Positions 1-6,030 of a stretch of DNA of 8,922 bases are shown in pieces. Source of the stretch: Fodinibacter sp045807225 (lineage in GTDB: Bacteria > Actinomycetota > Actinomycetes > Actinomycetales > Dermatophilaceae). How positions within the stretch are numbered: the first letter of the stretch is position 1; every line of letters starts with the position of its first letter. The stretch covers positions 1 to 8,922 of the forward strand of contig JBJMHU010000075.1 of the NCBI GenBank assembly GCA_045807225.1. Reading direction: 5' to 3'. The position numbers were made by a program, and so were the translations under genes. Below the pieces are notes generated by a model. It made no database searches. It worked only from the letters and a program-made list of their open reading frames with translations, and was not told the origin of the DNA.

Positions 1-236
1 GGCGTCGCCTGTCCGGCCGCGCCCACGCCGGTGGTGGCCGGGCTCTGCGCCTGCAGCAGCTGGGCCGCCGCCGCGGAGGTGAAGAAGAGGGACCCCACGA
101 AGTAGGTCACCCCGTCGACCCACCCGCCGGTCGCGTCGACGTAGGCGGGCACCGAGCCGAGCACGAAGCACGCCGAGCCGACCATGAAGCACCACGCGAT
201 GGTGCTGTTGAGGCGCCTGGGCCGGACCCGTGCCAC
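1..236 (-). CDS. Partial YrhK-like small membrane protein (N-terminal 78 residues)
   Basis: Only the N-terminal part of this minus-strand gene is in the window; its C-terminus lies beyond base 1. The visible protein has a basic start (VARVRPRRLN), then a hydrophobic segment at about residues 12-31 (IAWCFMVGSACFVLGSVPAY), a short polar turn (DATGGWVDG) and a second hydrophobic segment at about 45-61 (TYFVGSLFFTS). The paired 'GS..F..GS.P.Y' and 'TYFVGSLFF' pattern resembles YrhK-domain membrane proteins, which are common in actinobacteria and have no known function. I chose the GTG at 236 because GGGAG lies 6 nt upstream. The frame stays open further upstream, with another GTG at 353, but that extension is proline/arginine-rich and lacks recognisable features. 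The gene is downstream of the tRNA-Ala gene but separated from it by a strong hairpin, so it probably has its own promoter, which I could not place. Confidence 0.62.
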   Translation of the reverse strand, partial: MARVRPRRLNSTIAWCFMVGSACFVLGSVPAYVDATGGWVDGVTYFVGSLFFTSAAAAQLLQAQSPATTGVGAAGQAT

Positions 237-370
237 CCGCTGCTCCCGTCCTGCGGGGAGACGCCGTCCGTCGCGGCGATCGGGTCCGAGCGACCCGACT
301 CCCAGACGTATGGTCCACCCGGACCGGGGATCTGGCCAGGGAGCGGGCGGCACCGGGGCCGGAAATGCCG

Positions 371-410
371 AGTGGCCGTGCCCGTCCCTGGCGGGACCGG
401 CACGGCCACT
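371..410 (-). terminator. Hairpin terminator downstream of tRNA-Ala
   Basis: A 40-nt near-perfect hairpin: a 12-bp outer stem (AGTGGCCGTGCC paired with GGCACGGCCACT), one C/C mismatch, a 5-bp inner stem (GTCCC/GGGAC) and a TGGC loop. On the minus strand it begins about 15 nt after the tRNA 3' end. It is followed by CGGCATTTCC, a weak T-rich stretch rather than a classical U-tract, as is usual in high-GC actinobacteria. It separates the tRNA transcript from the membrane-protein gene that starts at 236. Confidence 0.7.
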
Positions 411-426
411 GGCCTGCATCACTCGG

Positions 427-499
427 TGGAGGTGAGGGGATTCGAACCCCTGGCCTTCTCATTGCGAACGAGACGCGCTACCAACTGCGCCACAGCCCC
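427..499 (-). tRNA. tRNA-Ala (anticodon CGC)
   Basis: The minus strand folds into a complete 73-nt cloverleaf. The acceptor 5' strand is GGGGCTG (499-493). The D arm is GCGC-AGTTGGTA-GCGC. The anticodon arm is TCTCG-TTCGCAA-TGAGA, with anticodon CGC at 466-464, reading the alanine codon GCG. The T arm is AGGGG-TTCGAAT-CCCCT, the acceptor 3' strand is CACCTCC (434-428) and the discriminator is A (427). The G3-U70 wobble pair, the main identity element for alanyl-tRNA synthetase, is present. The next bases are CCG, so the terminal CCA is not fully encoded and must be completed by CCA-adding enzyme. Position 5 (C) faces position 68 (C), an unpaired position in the middle of the acceptor stem; see findings. 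The gene is divergent from the AI-2E transporter. Confidence 0.95.
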
Positions 500-513
500 G
501 CGATGCGGGAGAA

Positions 514-519
514 ACGATA
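514..519 (-). promoter_or_regulatory. Candidate -10 box of tRNA-Ala
   Basis: On the minus strand TATCGT matches the actinobacterial TANNNT -10 consensus. It would place transcription start near 507, giving a leader of about 8 nt before the mature tRNA 5' end at 499. No convincing TTGACA-like -35 box was seen at 16-19 nt spacing. Confidence 0.35.
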
Positions 520-550
520 ACACCAGCGCACAGGCTCGCCGAAACCGGAT

Positions 551-596
551 CGACGACCCTGGGGCCGCCCCGGCTCCGAGGTCCGCAGGGTCGTCG
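551..596. repeat. Perfect 11-bp inverted repeat upstream of the transporter gene
   Basis: The left arm CGACGACCCTG (551-561) and right arm CAGGGTCGTCG (586-596) are exact inverted copies separated by 24 nt. The repeat lies in the 134-nt divergent intergenic region, ending about 25 nt before the candidate -10 box of the AI-2E transporter (622-627) and lying upstream of the candidate tRNA promoter. It could be an operator for a dimeric regulator or an RNA hairpin. No T-tract follows on either strand, so a terminator is less likely. A repeat of this size can also arise by chance in GC-rich DNA. Confidence 0.4.
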
Positions 597-621
597 TGGC
601 AGCCGCGAAGTGGTCAGGACA

Positions 622-627
622 TACCAT
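622..627 (+). promoter_or_regulatory. Candidate leaderless promoter (-10 TACCAT) of AI-2E transporter
   Basis: TACCAT fits TANNNT and is followed by exactly 6 nt (CGCGGC) and the ATG at 634. The hexamer therefore sits at -12 to -7 if transcription starts on the A of the ATG. No Shine-Dalgarno sequence sits at a usual distance from this ATG, which fits a leaderless mRNA. A -35 box is not obvious. Confidence 0.5.
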
Positions 628-633
628 CGCGGC

Positions 634-1920
634 ATGCGACTGCGCCTGCCCCGCCCGGACCGGACCACGGGTGATCCCGCCGCCCTCCCGCGCACCATCG
701 TGGTGGGTCCCGCCGTCACGCCCCTGGCCCCCGACGACCCCAACCGGCCGGTCTCGTGGGCCGTGCCGCGCGGCATCCGGACCGCGAGCGAGTGGGCCTG
801 GCGGGCCCTGGTCATCGCCGGCGCGCTCGTGGCGACGCTCTACCTCACCGGCCTGCTCTCCGAAGTGGTCATCCCCATCCTCGTGGCGATGCTGCTCGCC
901 GCCCTGCTCCAGCCGATCTACAACCTCCTCACCCGGGTGATGCCCCGCGGCGCCGCCGCCGGCATCACGGTGTTCGGCACCCTGGCGATGGTCTTCGGGA
1001 TGCTGTCGTTCGTCGGCACCCAGCTGACCAGCCAGATCACCGACATCGGCACCAAGGTCACCGACGGCATCGACCAGATCCGGCAGTGGCTCAACACCAC
1101 CTTCGGCGTCACCGACACCCAGCTCGAGAGCTACGTCGGCAAGCTGCGTGACTGGGTGAGCTCGGGCAGCCTCACCGACACCGCGGCATCGGCCGGGCTC
1201 ACCGCGACGCACATCGTGGCCGGCTTCTTCCTCGCGATGTTCTCGCTGTACTTCTTCCTCTACGACGGTCCCCTCGTGTGGGGGTGGGTCGTGCGGCTGT
1301 TCCCCAAGACCGCTCGCGAGAAGGTGCACTCCTCCGGCCTGATCGCGTGGACCCAGCTCTCGGCGTTCACCCGGGCCACGCTCATCGTCGCCGCGGTGGA
1401 TGCCGCCGGCATCGGCATCGGCGCCGCCGTCCTGGGGGTGCCGTTCGCCTCAGGCATCGCGCTGCTGGTGTTCTTCGGCGCATTCATCCCCGTCGTCGGT
1501 GCCGCCGTGTCGGGCGCCGTCGCCGTGCTGCTCGCCCTGGTGGCCCTCGGGCCGATCCAGGCCCTGATCATGCTCGGCATCATCCTCGCGGTGCAGCAGA
1601 TCGAGGCGCACCTGCTCCAGCCGATCCTCGTCGGGCGAGTCATGAAGATCCACCCGCTCGCCATCCTGCTCGGCATCGCGACCGGCGTGATCCTCGCCGG
1701 CATCGTCGGCGGCCTCATCGCCGTGCCGGTCGTGGCCGTGTTCAACGCCGTGGGCCACCACCTGCTCGACGGCCCCCAGAGCGAGGAGGACACCCCGCCC
1801 GGCCAGGCCAAGACGGCGGGCGAGGTGCTCGAGCCCGGCGAGGAGGCCCAGGCCGAGGCCGAGGCCGCCGACGTCGAGGAGCGCACCGAGGCCGGGACCG
1901 AGCAGACCGACAAGGTCTGA
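634..1920 (+). CDS. AI-2E family transporter
   Basis: This 428-residue integral membrane protein belongs to the AI-2E transporter family (PerM/TqsA/YdiK type). Family members are proposed exporters of small molecules or ions; the substrate cannot be told here, and the family name does not prove AI-2 transport. Hydrophobic segments lie at about residues 55-75, 77-93, 108-128, 193-210, 249-268, 273-299, 303-322 and 341-372. A polar, amphipathic insert at about 129-190 falls between the third and fourth, as usual for the family. The signature region includes FFGAFIPVVGA (280-290), QQIEAHLLQPILVGR (321-335) and the closing IHPLAILLGIATG (339-351). A strongly acidic, Glu/Ala-rich cytoplasmic tail (about 380-428) follows. 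The ATG at 634 is preferred over the in-frame GTG at 610 because of its leaderless-type promoter spacing and the lack of an RBS for the GTG. It converges on sepX/glpR with a 15-nt gap between stop codons. Confidence 0.88.
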   Translation: MRLRLPRPDRTTGDPAALPRTIVVGPAVTPLAPDDPNRPVSWAVPRGIRTASEWAWRALVIAGALVATLYLTGLLSEVVIPILVAMLLAALLQPIYNLLTRVMPRGAAAGITVFGTLAMVFGMLSFVGTQLTSQITDIGTKVTDGIDQIRQWLNTTFGVTDTQLESYVGKLRDWVSSGSLTDTAASAGLTATHIVAGFFLAMFSLYFFLYDGPLVWGWVVRLFPKTAREKVHSSGLIAWTQLSAFTRATLIVAAVDAAGIGIGAAVLGVPFASGIALLVFFGAFIPVVGAAVSGAVAVLLALVALGPIQALIMLGIILAVQQIEAHLLQPILVGRVMKIHPLAILLGIATGVILAGIVGGLIAVPVVAVFNAVGHHLLDGPQSEEDTPPGQAKTAGEVLEPGEEAQAEAEAADVEERTEAGTEQTDKV

Positions 1921-1939
1921 CCCGCAGGCTGTCGGTCAG
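1917..1939. terminator. Weak inverted repeat spanning two convergent stop codons
   Basis: CTGACC (1917-1922) and GGTCAG (1934-1939) are exact inverted copies around an 11-nt loop. The repeat contains the stop codons of both convergent genes. With a 6-bp stem and no T-tract, it is at best a weak bidirectional terminator and may simply reflect two TGA stops in similar contexts. Confidence 0.2.
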
Positions 1940-3012
1940 GCGCCGGCGACCCGGCGCTCGTCGTAGCCCGACTCGTCGCTCTCGCGCTCGACCGGGGCCG
2001 GGTCGGGGGTGACCGCCGCCGGGGACACCTCGGGTCGCTGCGCCTTGGCCTTCATGGTGTAGGTCGGGCGGGGCACGGGGACGGGGTCCCAGGTCAGCGG
2101 GATGTCGTCATCGTCGACGATGGGAACCATGACGTCGTAGGCCTGCGCCGCCGGGGCGTCGGCCTGCGCCGCGACCGGCTCGACCACGGGCGAGTCGGTG
2201 CCGACCAAGGCCGGCTCGGCCAGGGTGGCCTCGTCGGCGGCGACCGCGTCGGCGGGCGTGGGGGTGACCACCCCGGAGACCTCGGCCGCCTCGGTGACGG
2301 CGGGCCGGGCGGATGCCGCGGGGGCGGGAGAGCGGCGCACACCGGGCGCCCGCGGGGTGACGGGAGCAGTGGCGCGACGGCGGGCGAGGTCGGCCTGACG
2401 ACGACGGTGGGCCTGCACCAGGGCACGCTCGGCGCGCACCCCGGACCGGACGAACAGGAACGCCGCCCCGACGGCCAGAAGTGCGGGCGCGAGGGTCCAG
2501 AGGGGGAGCAGCGAGAAGGCCACCAGCGCGACGATCAGGACCATCTCGGCGAGGGCGCCGAGCAGCAGCAGCCCACGCACGCGACGGCTGGGGCGAACCC
2601 GCCGACCGCCGGTGGACGCTGCGGCCGGCCGACGCTCCGGGCGAGGCTGCGAGGGGGCAGCGGACGGGGACGGGCGCGAGGCTGACGCGGCAACGGGCGC
2701 GGCGGCATCCGGGCGCTCGGTGAGACGCTCGGTGACGCCGACCGGTCCGGGCTCGGCGGCCACGGCCCGCTTGACGAGCACCTGCGGCCGGGCGCTGCGG
2801 CCCGGGTGCACGGCGTACGACGGGGGCGCCGCCTCTGAGAGGTCGGTGCCGGGCAGGGGATCTCGACGTTCGAGCACTCGCATCGCCTCGCTGAACTGCT
2901 CGACCGAGCGTGCCGTGGAGACGTGGTCCCGCCGGCGCACCCAGTACTGCACGAAATAGGCAGCCCAGACACCGAGTAGGACCAGGAAGATCAGGCTCGA
3001 CGGCGACTGCAC
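1936..3012 (-). CDS. glpR: Divisome protein SepX/GlpR
   Basis: A 358-residue membrane protein of the actinobacterial SepX/GlpR family. SepX supports septum formation in Streptomyces; GlpR is the membrane receptor for gephyrin-like Glp in Corynebacterium. An N-terminal membrane helix (about residues 5-25, SLIFLVLLGVWAAYFVQYWV) is followed by RRRDH and the conserved S.EQFSEAMRVLERR block (36-50). Next come a Pro/Ala-rich linker (about 52-145), two closely spaced membrane helices (about 147-168 and 170-189), a basic stretch (AHRRRQADLARRR, 201-213) and an Ala/Pro-rich acidic tail. The tail holds the striking motif PLTWDPVPVPRPTYTMK (305-321) after DDDD. I place the start at the GTG at 3012, one nt after the rimJ stop, because family members begin just before the first helix and a TANNNT box lies 6 nt upstream. 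The open frame extends to 3129 inside rimJ. It is the last gene of the glp operon. Confidence 0.85.
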   Translation of the reverse strand: MQSPSSLIFLVLLGVWAAYFVQYWVRRRDHVSTARSVEQFSEAMRVLERRDPLPGTDLSEAAPPSYAVHPGRSARPQVLVKRAVAAEPGPVGVTERLTERPDAAAPVAASASRPSPSAAPSQPRPERRPAAASTGGRRVRPSRRVRGLLLLGALAEMVLIVALVAFSLLPLWTLAPALLAVGAAFLFVRSGVRAERALVQAHRRRQADLARRRATAPVTPRAPGVRRSPAPAASARPAVTEAAEVSGVVTPTPADAVAADEATLAEPALVGTDSPVVEPVAAQADAPAAQAYDVMVPIVDDDDIPLTWDPVPVPRPTYTMKAKAQRPEVSPAAVTPDPAPVERESDESGYDERRVAGA

Positions 3013-3013
3013 G

Positions 3014-3802
3014 CTACGACGGTAGGTGCGCGTCACCGTCGGACGCCGGACCCCCGTCGGTGTGTCGCCCAAGTGACTGTTGTGACGACTGTGCTTGGAG
3101 CGGTTGGGAGTTCGCTGCCGACTCCGCACCCGTGATGCGCGTGAGCCGGTCGAAGAGGCTCTCGCCGGCGAGGTCCTCGGTCGTCAGCGCGAAGGACAGG
3201 TGGTCGCGCCACGCGCCGGCGATGTGCAGGTAGTGCAGGCGCAGCCCCTCGCCGCGGAAGCCCAGCTTGCGCACCACGGCCAGGCTCGCGGTGTTCTCGG
3301 GACGGATGTTGACCTCGATGCGGTGCAGGCCCAAGGTGCCGAGCACGTGGTCGCCCGCCACCGCCAGGGCGGTCGGGATGACCATCTGACCGGCCACCGA
3401 GCGGCTCACCCAGTAGCCGATGTAGCACGAGCGGAACGACCCGAGCACGACGGAGCCCACCGACAGCTGCCCGACGAACCGGCCCCCGACCTCGACGGCG
3501 AACGGCAGTGCCCGGCCCGCGCGGGCGTCGCGGTCGTACTGCTCGACGAGCTCCTCGAAGGTGCGGGCCGGCGCGTCGGGGTCGGGCGAGGTCGCGTCCC
3601 ACTCCTCCAGCCAGGCGGCGTTGGCCCGCCGCACCGACTGGAAGGCCGAGCTGTCCGCGACCGTCAACGGCCGCAGCACCACCTCGATGCCCGTCGGCGT
3701 GCGGGCGGTGAGCCGCAGCGGCCACGGCCACACCTCGTCGGGTGCGCCCTCACCACGGCGGCCCGGCGAGCCGGCACCTCGCCGACGCAGCCGGTCCCAC
3801 AT
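3014..3802 (-). CDS. rimJ: GNAT N-acetyltransferase, RimJ/RimL type
   Basis: A 262-residue acetyltransferase of the RimJ/RimL branch of the GNAT superfamily, whose members transfer acetyl from acetyl-CoA to N-terminal amines of proteins; the target here is unknown. The core runs from about residue 28 to 212. Visible family elements are GIEVVLRPLTVAD (38-50), NAAWLEEWDATSP (61-73), VGQLSVGSVVLGS (110-122), IGYWVSRSVAGQMVIPTAL (128-146, the acetyl-CoA-binding motif A region) and HRIEVNIRPENTASLAVVRKLGF (160-182, motif B). A polar, Gln/Ser-rich tail follows (about 225-262) and looks disordered. The ATG at 3802 overlaps the mog stop by 1 nt (TGATG) and has a strong SD, GGAGGTGA, just upstream. 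The gene sits between mog and sepX/glpR, as in other actinobacterial glp neighbourhoods. N-terminal modification of a divisome or ribosomal partner is possible but unproven. Confidence 0.85.
   Translation of the reverse strand: MWDRLRRRGAGSPGRRGEGAPDEVWPWPLRLTARTPTGIEVVLRPLTVADSSAFQSVRRANAAWLEEWDATSPDPDAPARTFEELVEQYDRDARAGRALPFAVEVGGRFVGQLSVGSVVLGSFRSCYIGYWVSRSVAGQMVIPTALAVAGDHVLGTLGLHRIEVNIRPENTASLAVVRKLGFRGEGLRLHYLHIAGAWRDHLSFALTTEDLAGESLFDRLTRITGAESAANSQPLQAQSSQQSLGRHTDGGPASDGDAHLPS
3019..3024 (-). promoter_or_regulatory. Candidate internal leaderless promoter (-10 TACCGT) of sepX/glpR
   Basis: Within the last codons of rimJ the minus strand reads TACCGT, then CGTAGC (6 nt), then the GTG of sepX/glpR at 3012. 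This is the same -12 to -7 geometry as at the other leaderless starts in the window. No Shine-Dalgarno sequence precedes this GTG, so a leaderless transcript would explain independent expression. No good -35 box was seen. Confidence 0.4.
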
Positions 3803-4311
3803 CAGTGGTCACCTCCCCGCGCCTGGCTCAGCGCGTGCGGCACCACCTCGGCGAGCACCTCGAGGGCGTCGCGCACCCCGCCGGTGGACCCGGGGAGGTT
3901 GACCACGAGGGTGTGTCCCGCGAGCCCGGCGAGGCCACGCGACAGCACGGCGGTGGGGATGCCGTGTGCCACACCGCGCGCCCGGATCGCCTCCGCGACC
4001 CCCGGCACCTCGCGGGTGAGGAACGGGCGGGTGGCCTCGGGGGTGCCGTCGGTGGGCGTCAGGCCGGTGCCGCCGGTCGTGAGCAGCAGGTCGGGGTGGG
4101 TCGTCAGGGCCGCCTCGAGGGCCGCTGCCACGGCGGGCCCGTCGGGCACCACGGTGGGGTCGGGCACCGACGCACCCCACCCGCGCAGCGTCTCGACGAG
4201 CAGCGCCCCACCACGGTCGGGGTAGACCCCCGCCGCCGCCCGGGTCGAACAGGTCACGACCACGGCGGTGCGGCCGGCGAGGGGCCCGGCATCCGGCTCG
4301 GTGGCGGTCAC
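3802..4311 (-). CDS. mog: MogA/MoaB family molybdenum cofactor biosynthesis protein
   Basis: A 169-residue MogA/MoaB-type protein. The family adenylylates molybdopterin with ATP, preparing it for molybdenum insertion by MoeA/Glp-type proteins. Visible motifs are AVVVTCSTRAAAG (16-28), VVPDGPA (54-60, with the Asp corresponding to one catalytic Asp), the TTGGTGLTPTDGTPEAT loop (78-94, substrate-binding and second Asp) and NLPGSTGGVRDAL (138-150). The length matches the family's single-domain form. Translation starts at a GTG (4311) that overlaps the moaC stop as GTGA. A strong SD (GGGAGGAGGG) lies just upstream. The next gene, rimJ, overlaps by 1 nt. Whether it is functionally MogA or MoaB cannot be decided from sequence alone. 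Confidence 0.9.
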   Translation of the reverse strand: MTATEPDAGPLAGRTAVVVTCSTRAAAGVYPDRGGALLVETLRGWGASVPDPTVVPDGPAVAAALEAALTTHPDLLLTTGGTGLTPTDGTPEATRPFLTREVPGVAEAIRARGVAHGIPTAVLSRGLAGLAGHTLVVNLPGSTGGVRDALEVLAEVVPHALSQARGGDH

Positions 4312-4817
4312 GCGCCCTCCTCCCAGTCGCCGCTGCGGCCCCCGGACTTGGCAGTGACCCGCACGTCGGTGATGCGGGCGTGCTTGTCGACGGCCTTGAC
4401 CATGTCGATGAGCGCCAGGGCGGCAACGGCCACGGCCGTCAGCGCCTCCATCTCGATGCCGGTGCGGTCGGCGGTGCGCACGACGGCCTTGATCTCGACG
4501 CCCTCGTCGACGACGTCGAGGTCGACCTCGACGGCGTGCACCGCCACCGGGTGCGCCAGCGGGATCAGCTCGGGGGTGCGCTTGACCGCCTGGATGCCCG
4601 CCACCCGCGCCACCCCGAGCGCGTCGCCCTTGGGCACCACGCCGTCGCGCAGCGCCGCGACGGCTGCCCGCGAGAGCAGCACCCGGCCGGCGGCGGCCGC
4701 ACGCCGAGCCGTCACGGCCTTGGCGGAGACGTCGACCATGTGTGCCGTGCCGTCGGCCCGCACGTGGGTGAGGCGGGAGGGCCCGGCGGATGCCGGGGTC
4801 GTAGGTTCAGAGGCCAC
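4308..4817 (-). CDS. moaC: Cyclic pyranopterin monophosphate synthase MoaC
   Basis: A 169-residue MoaC, which with MoaA converts GTP to cyclic pyranopterin monophosphate, the first step of molybdenum cofactor synthesis; MoaC converts the 3',8-cyclo-GTP intermediate. The family signature is complete: THVRADGTAHMVDVSAK (17-33), KGDALGVARVAGIQAVKRT (63-81), ELIPLAHPV (83-91), GIEMEALTAVAVAALALIDM (120-139) and AKSGGRSGD (156-164). Lys63 aligns with E. coli Lys51, and Asp138 and Lys141 with the catalytic Asp128 and Lys131. I start it at GTG 4817, which has an AGGA 8 nt upstream and gives the usual family length. This overlaps glp by 11 nt. The frame extends open to 4919 inside glp without family sequence. 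moaA is not in the window, so the pathway must be completed elsewhere. Confidence 0.93.
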   Translation of the reverse strand: MASEPTTPASAGPSRLTHVRADGTAHMVDVSAKAVTARRAAAAGRVLLSRAAVAALRDGVVPKGDALGVARVAGIQAVKRTPELIPLAHPVAVHAVEVDLDVVDEGVEIKAVVRTADRTGIEMEALTAVAVAALALIDMVKAVDKHARITDVRVTAKSGGRSGDWEEGA

Positions 4818-6030
4818 GGTCGCGATCCTGCCCCAGGAGCGGCAGGCAGCGCAGCCGGTCGCCCGGCTCGACCCGCTCCACGTCGGCCGGCACCACGGCC
4901 AGCGCCGTCGCGGCCGCAAGGGCGCCGAGCACGTGCGAGCCCTGCCCTCCGGAGGGACGCACCAGACCCGCCACCTCGACCACCCGGGTCAGCTCGACCT
5001 TGCCCGGAGCGGCCGGCCACCCCACGTCGGCGACGGCCTCGAACGCGCCCTCGGCGTCGGGGTCGAGGCCGGCGAGCCTCCGCAGCGCTGGCAGCACGAA
5101 GACGTGGAAGGACGCGAACGAGCTGACCGGGTTGCCGGGCAGGGTGACCACCGGGGTGCGCGATCGGCCCACGACACCGCAGCCCTGCGGCATCCCGGGT
5201 CGCATGGCCACCTTGACGAACTCGACGCCACCGTCGGCGCTGAGCACCTCCTTGACCGTGTCGTAGACCCCCATCGACACCCCGCCGGTGGTGAGCACCA
5301 GGTCGGGGTCTCCCGGCAGGTCGTCGAGCAGGGCGCGCATGGTGTCGGCGTCGTCGGGCAGGTGGGCCGACCCGACGACCTCGGCACCGGCCGCCTCCAC
5401 GAGCGCGCACAGCATCACGGAGTTGGAGTCGACGATCTGGCCGTGCTCGAGGGCCGACCCGGCGGGAACCAGCTCGTCACCGGTGGACACCACCAGCACG
5501 CGAGGGCGCGGGTGCACCGACACTTCCGGCACGTTGGCCGCTGCGGCCAGGGCGAGGTGGCCGGGCCCCAGCCGGGTGCCGGCCGGCAGCACGCGGTCAC
5601 CGGTGCGCACGTCCTCGCCGCGGTGCCGCAGCGACGCCCCGAGGGGCGGGGCCAGGCGCAGCGCCACCTCGGTGGCGCCACCGTCGGTCTGCTCGACGGG
5701 CACCACGGCGTCGGCCCCCTCCGGCACGGGTGCACCGGTCATGATCCGCAGCACCTGGCCCGGGTGCAGCACGTGCCGGGTCGTGTCCCCCGCCGCGACG
5801 TCACCCGCGACCGGCAGCACCACCGGGGAGTCGGGGCCGGCACCCGAGAGCTCGGCCGCGCGCACGGCGTAGCCGTCCATCGCCGAGTTGTCGAAACCGG
5901 GCAGGTCGACCGCCGCCACGACGTCGTGCGCCAGCACCAGGCCCAGCGCCGACCCCACCGGCACCGAGCCGGCAGGAAGCGGCGCCACCAGCGCGAGCAC
6001 CGCGGCACGGTGCTCGGCCAGGCTGCGCAT
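4807..6030 (-). CDS. glp: Gephyrin-like molybdotransferase Glp (MoeA family)
   Basis: A 407-residue MoeA/gephyrin E-domain protein. MoeA enzymes insert molybdate into adenylylated molybdopterin. In Corynebacterium the paralogue Glp, encoded near rimJ and glpR, binds FtsZ and the membrane protein GlpR at the divisome. Motifs in order are FDNSAMDGYAV (46-56, Asp52), MTGAPVPEGADAVVPVEQT (97-115), SLRHRGEDVRTGD (133-145, Asp140), STGDELV (182-188, Glu186), DSNS (201-204), TTGGVSMGVYD (247-257), KVAMRPGMPQGCGVV (273-287) and LPGNPVSSFASFHVFV (297-312). The acidic residues used for molybdate and Mg in MoeA are present, so there is no sign of catalytic decay. KVAMRPGMPQG, as I recall, is typical of the actinobacterial Glp branch. 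The ATG at 6030 overlaps the UGPase stop (TGATG) and GAGGG lies 9 nt upstream. The divisome role is inferred from family and from sepX/glpR in the same operon. Confidence 0.88.
   Translation of the reverse strand: MRSLAEHRAAVLALVAPLPAGSVPVGSALGLVLAHDVVAAVDLPGFDNSAMDGYAVRAAELSGAGPDSPVVLPVAGDVAAGDTTRHVLHPGQVLRIMTGAPVPEGADAVVPVEQTDGGATEVALRLAPPLGASLRHRGEDVRTGDRVLPAGTRLGPGHLALAAAANVPEVSVHPRPRVLVVSTGDELVPAGSALEHGQIVDSNSVMLCALVEAAGAEVVGSAHLPDDADTMRALLDDLPGDPDLVLTTGGVSMGVYDTVKEVLSADGGVEFVKVAMRPGMPQGCGVVGRSRTPVVTLPGNPVSSFASFHVFVLPALRRLAGLDPDAEGAFEAVADVGWPAAPGKVELTRVVEVAGLVRPSGGQGSHVLGALAAATALAVVPADVERVEPGDRLRCLPLLGQDRDRGL

Noticed and set aside
610..633. GTG at 610 as the transporter start
   Set aside because: No SD sequence lies before it, and the candidate -10 box would fall inside the coding region. 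The ATG at 634 fits a leaderless start.
478..1329. Minus-strand open frame of 283 codons covering the tRNA and the start of the transporter
   Set aside because: It is rich in Glu, Gly, His and Arg and runs through a tRNA gene. The plus-strand AI-2E transporter explains the region.
1800..1917. Glu/Ala repeats at the end of the AI-2E transporter as a possible DNA repeat or coiled coil
   Set aside because: The period is irregular. It reads as a normal acidic low-complexity cytoplasmic tail.
3013..3129. Longer SepX/GlpR starts at 3129 or 3036
   Set aside because: They would add a basic, polar stretch inside rimJ without family sequence. The GTG at 3012 fits both the family N-terminus and the -10 spacing, though 3036 cannot be fully excluded.
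4818..4919. Longer MoaC start at 4919
   Set aside because: The extra N-terminus is Arg/Trp/Cys-rich sequence overlapping glp and matches no MoaC. GTG 4817 has an SD and gives the family length.
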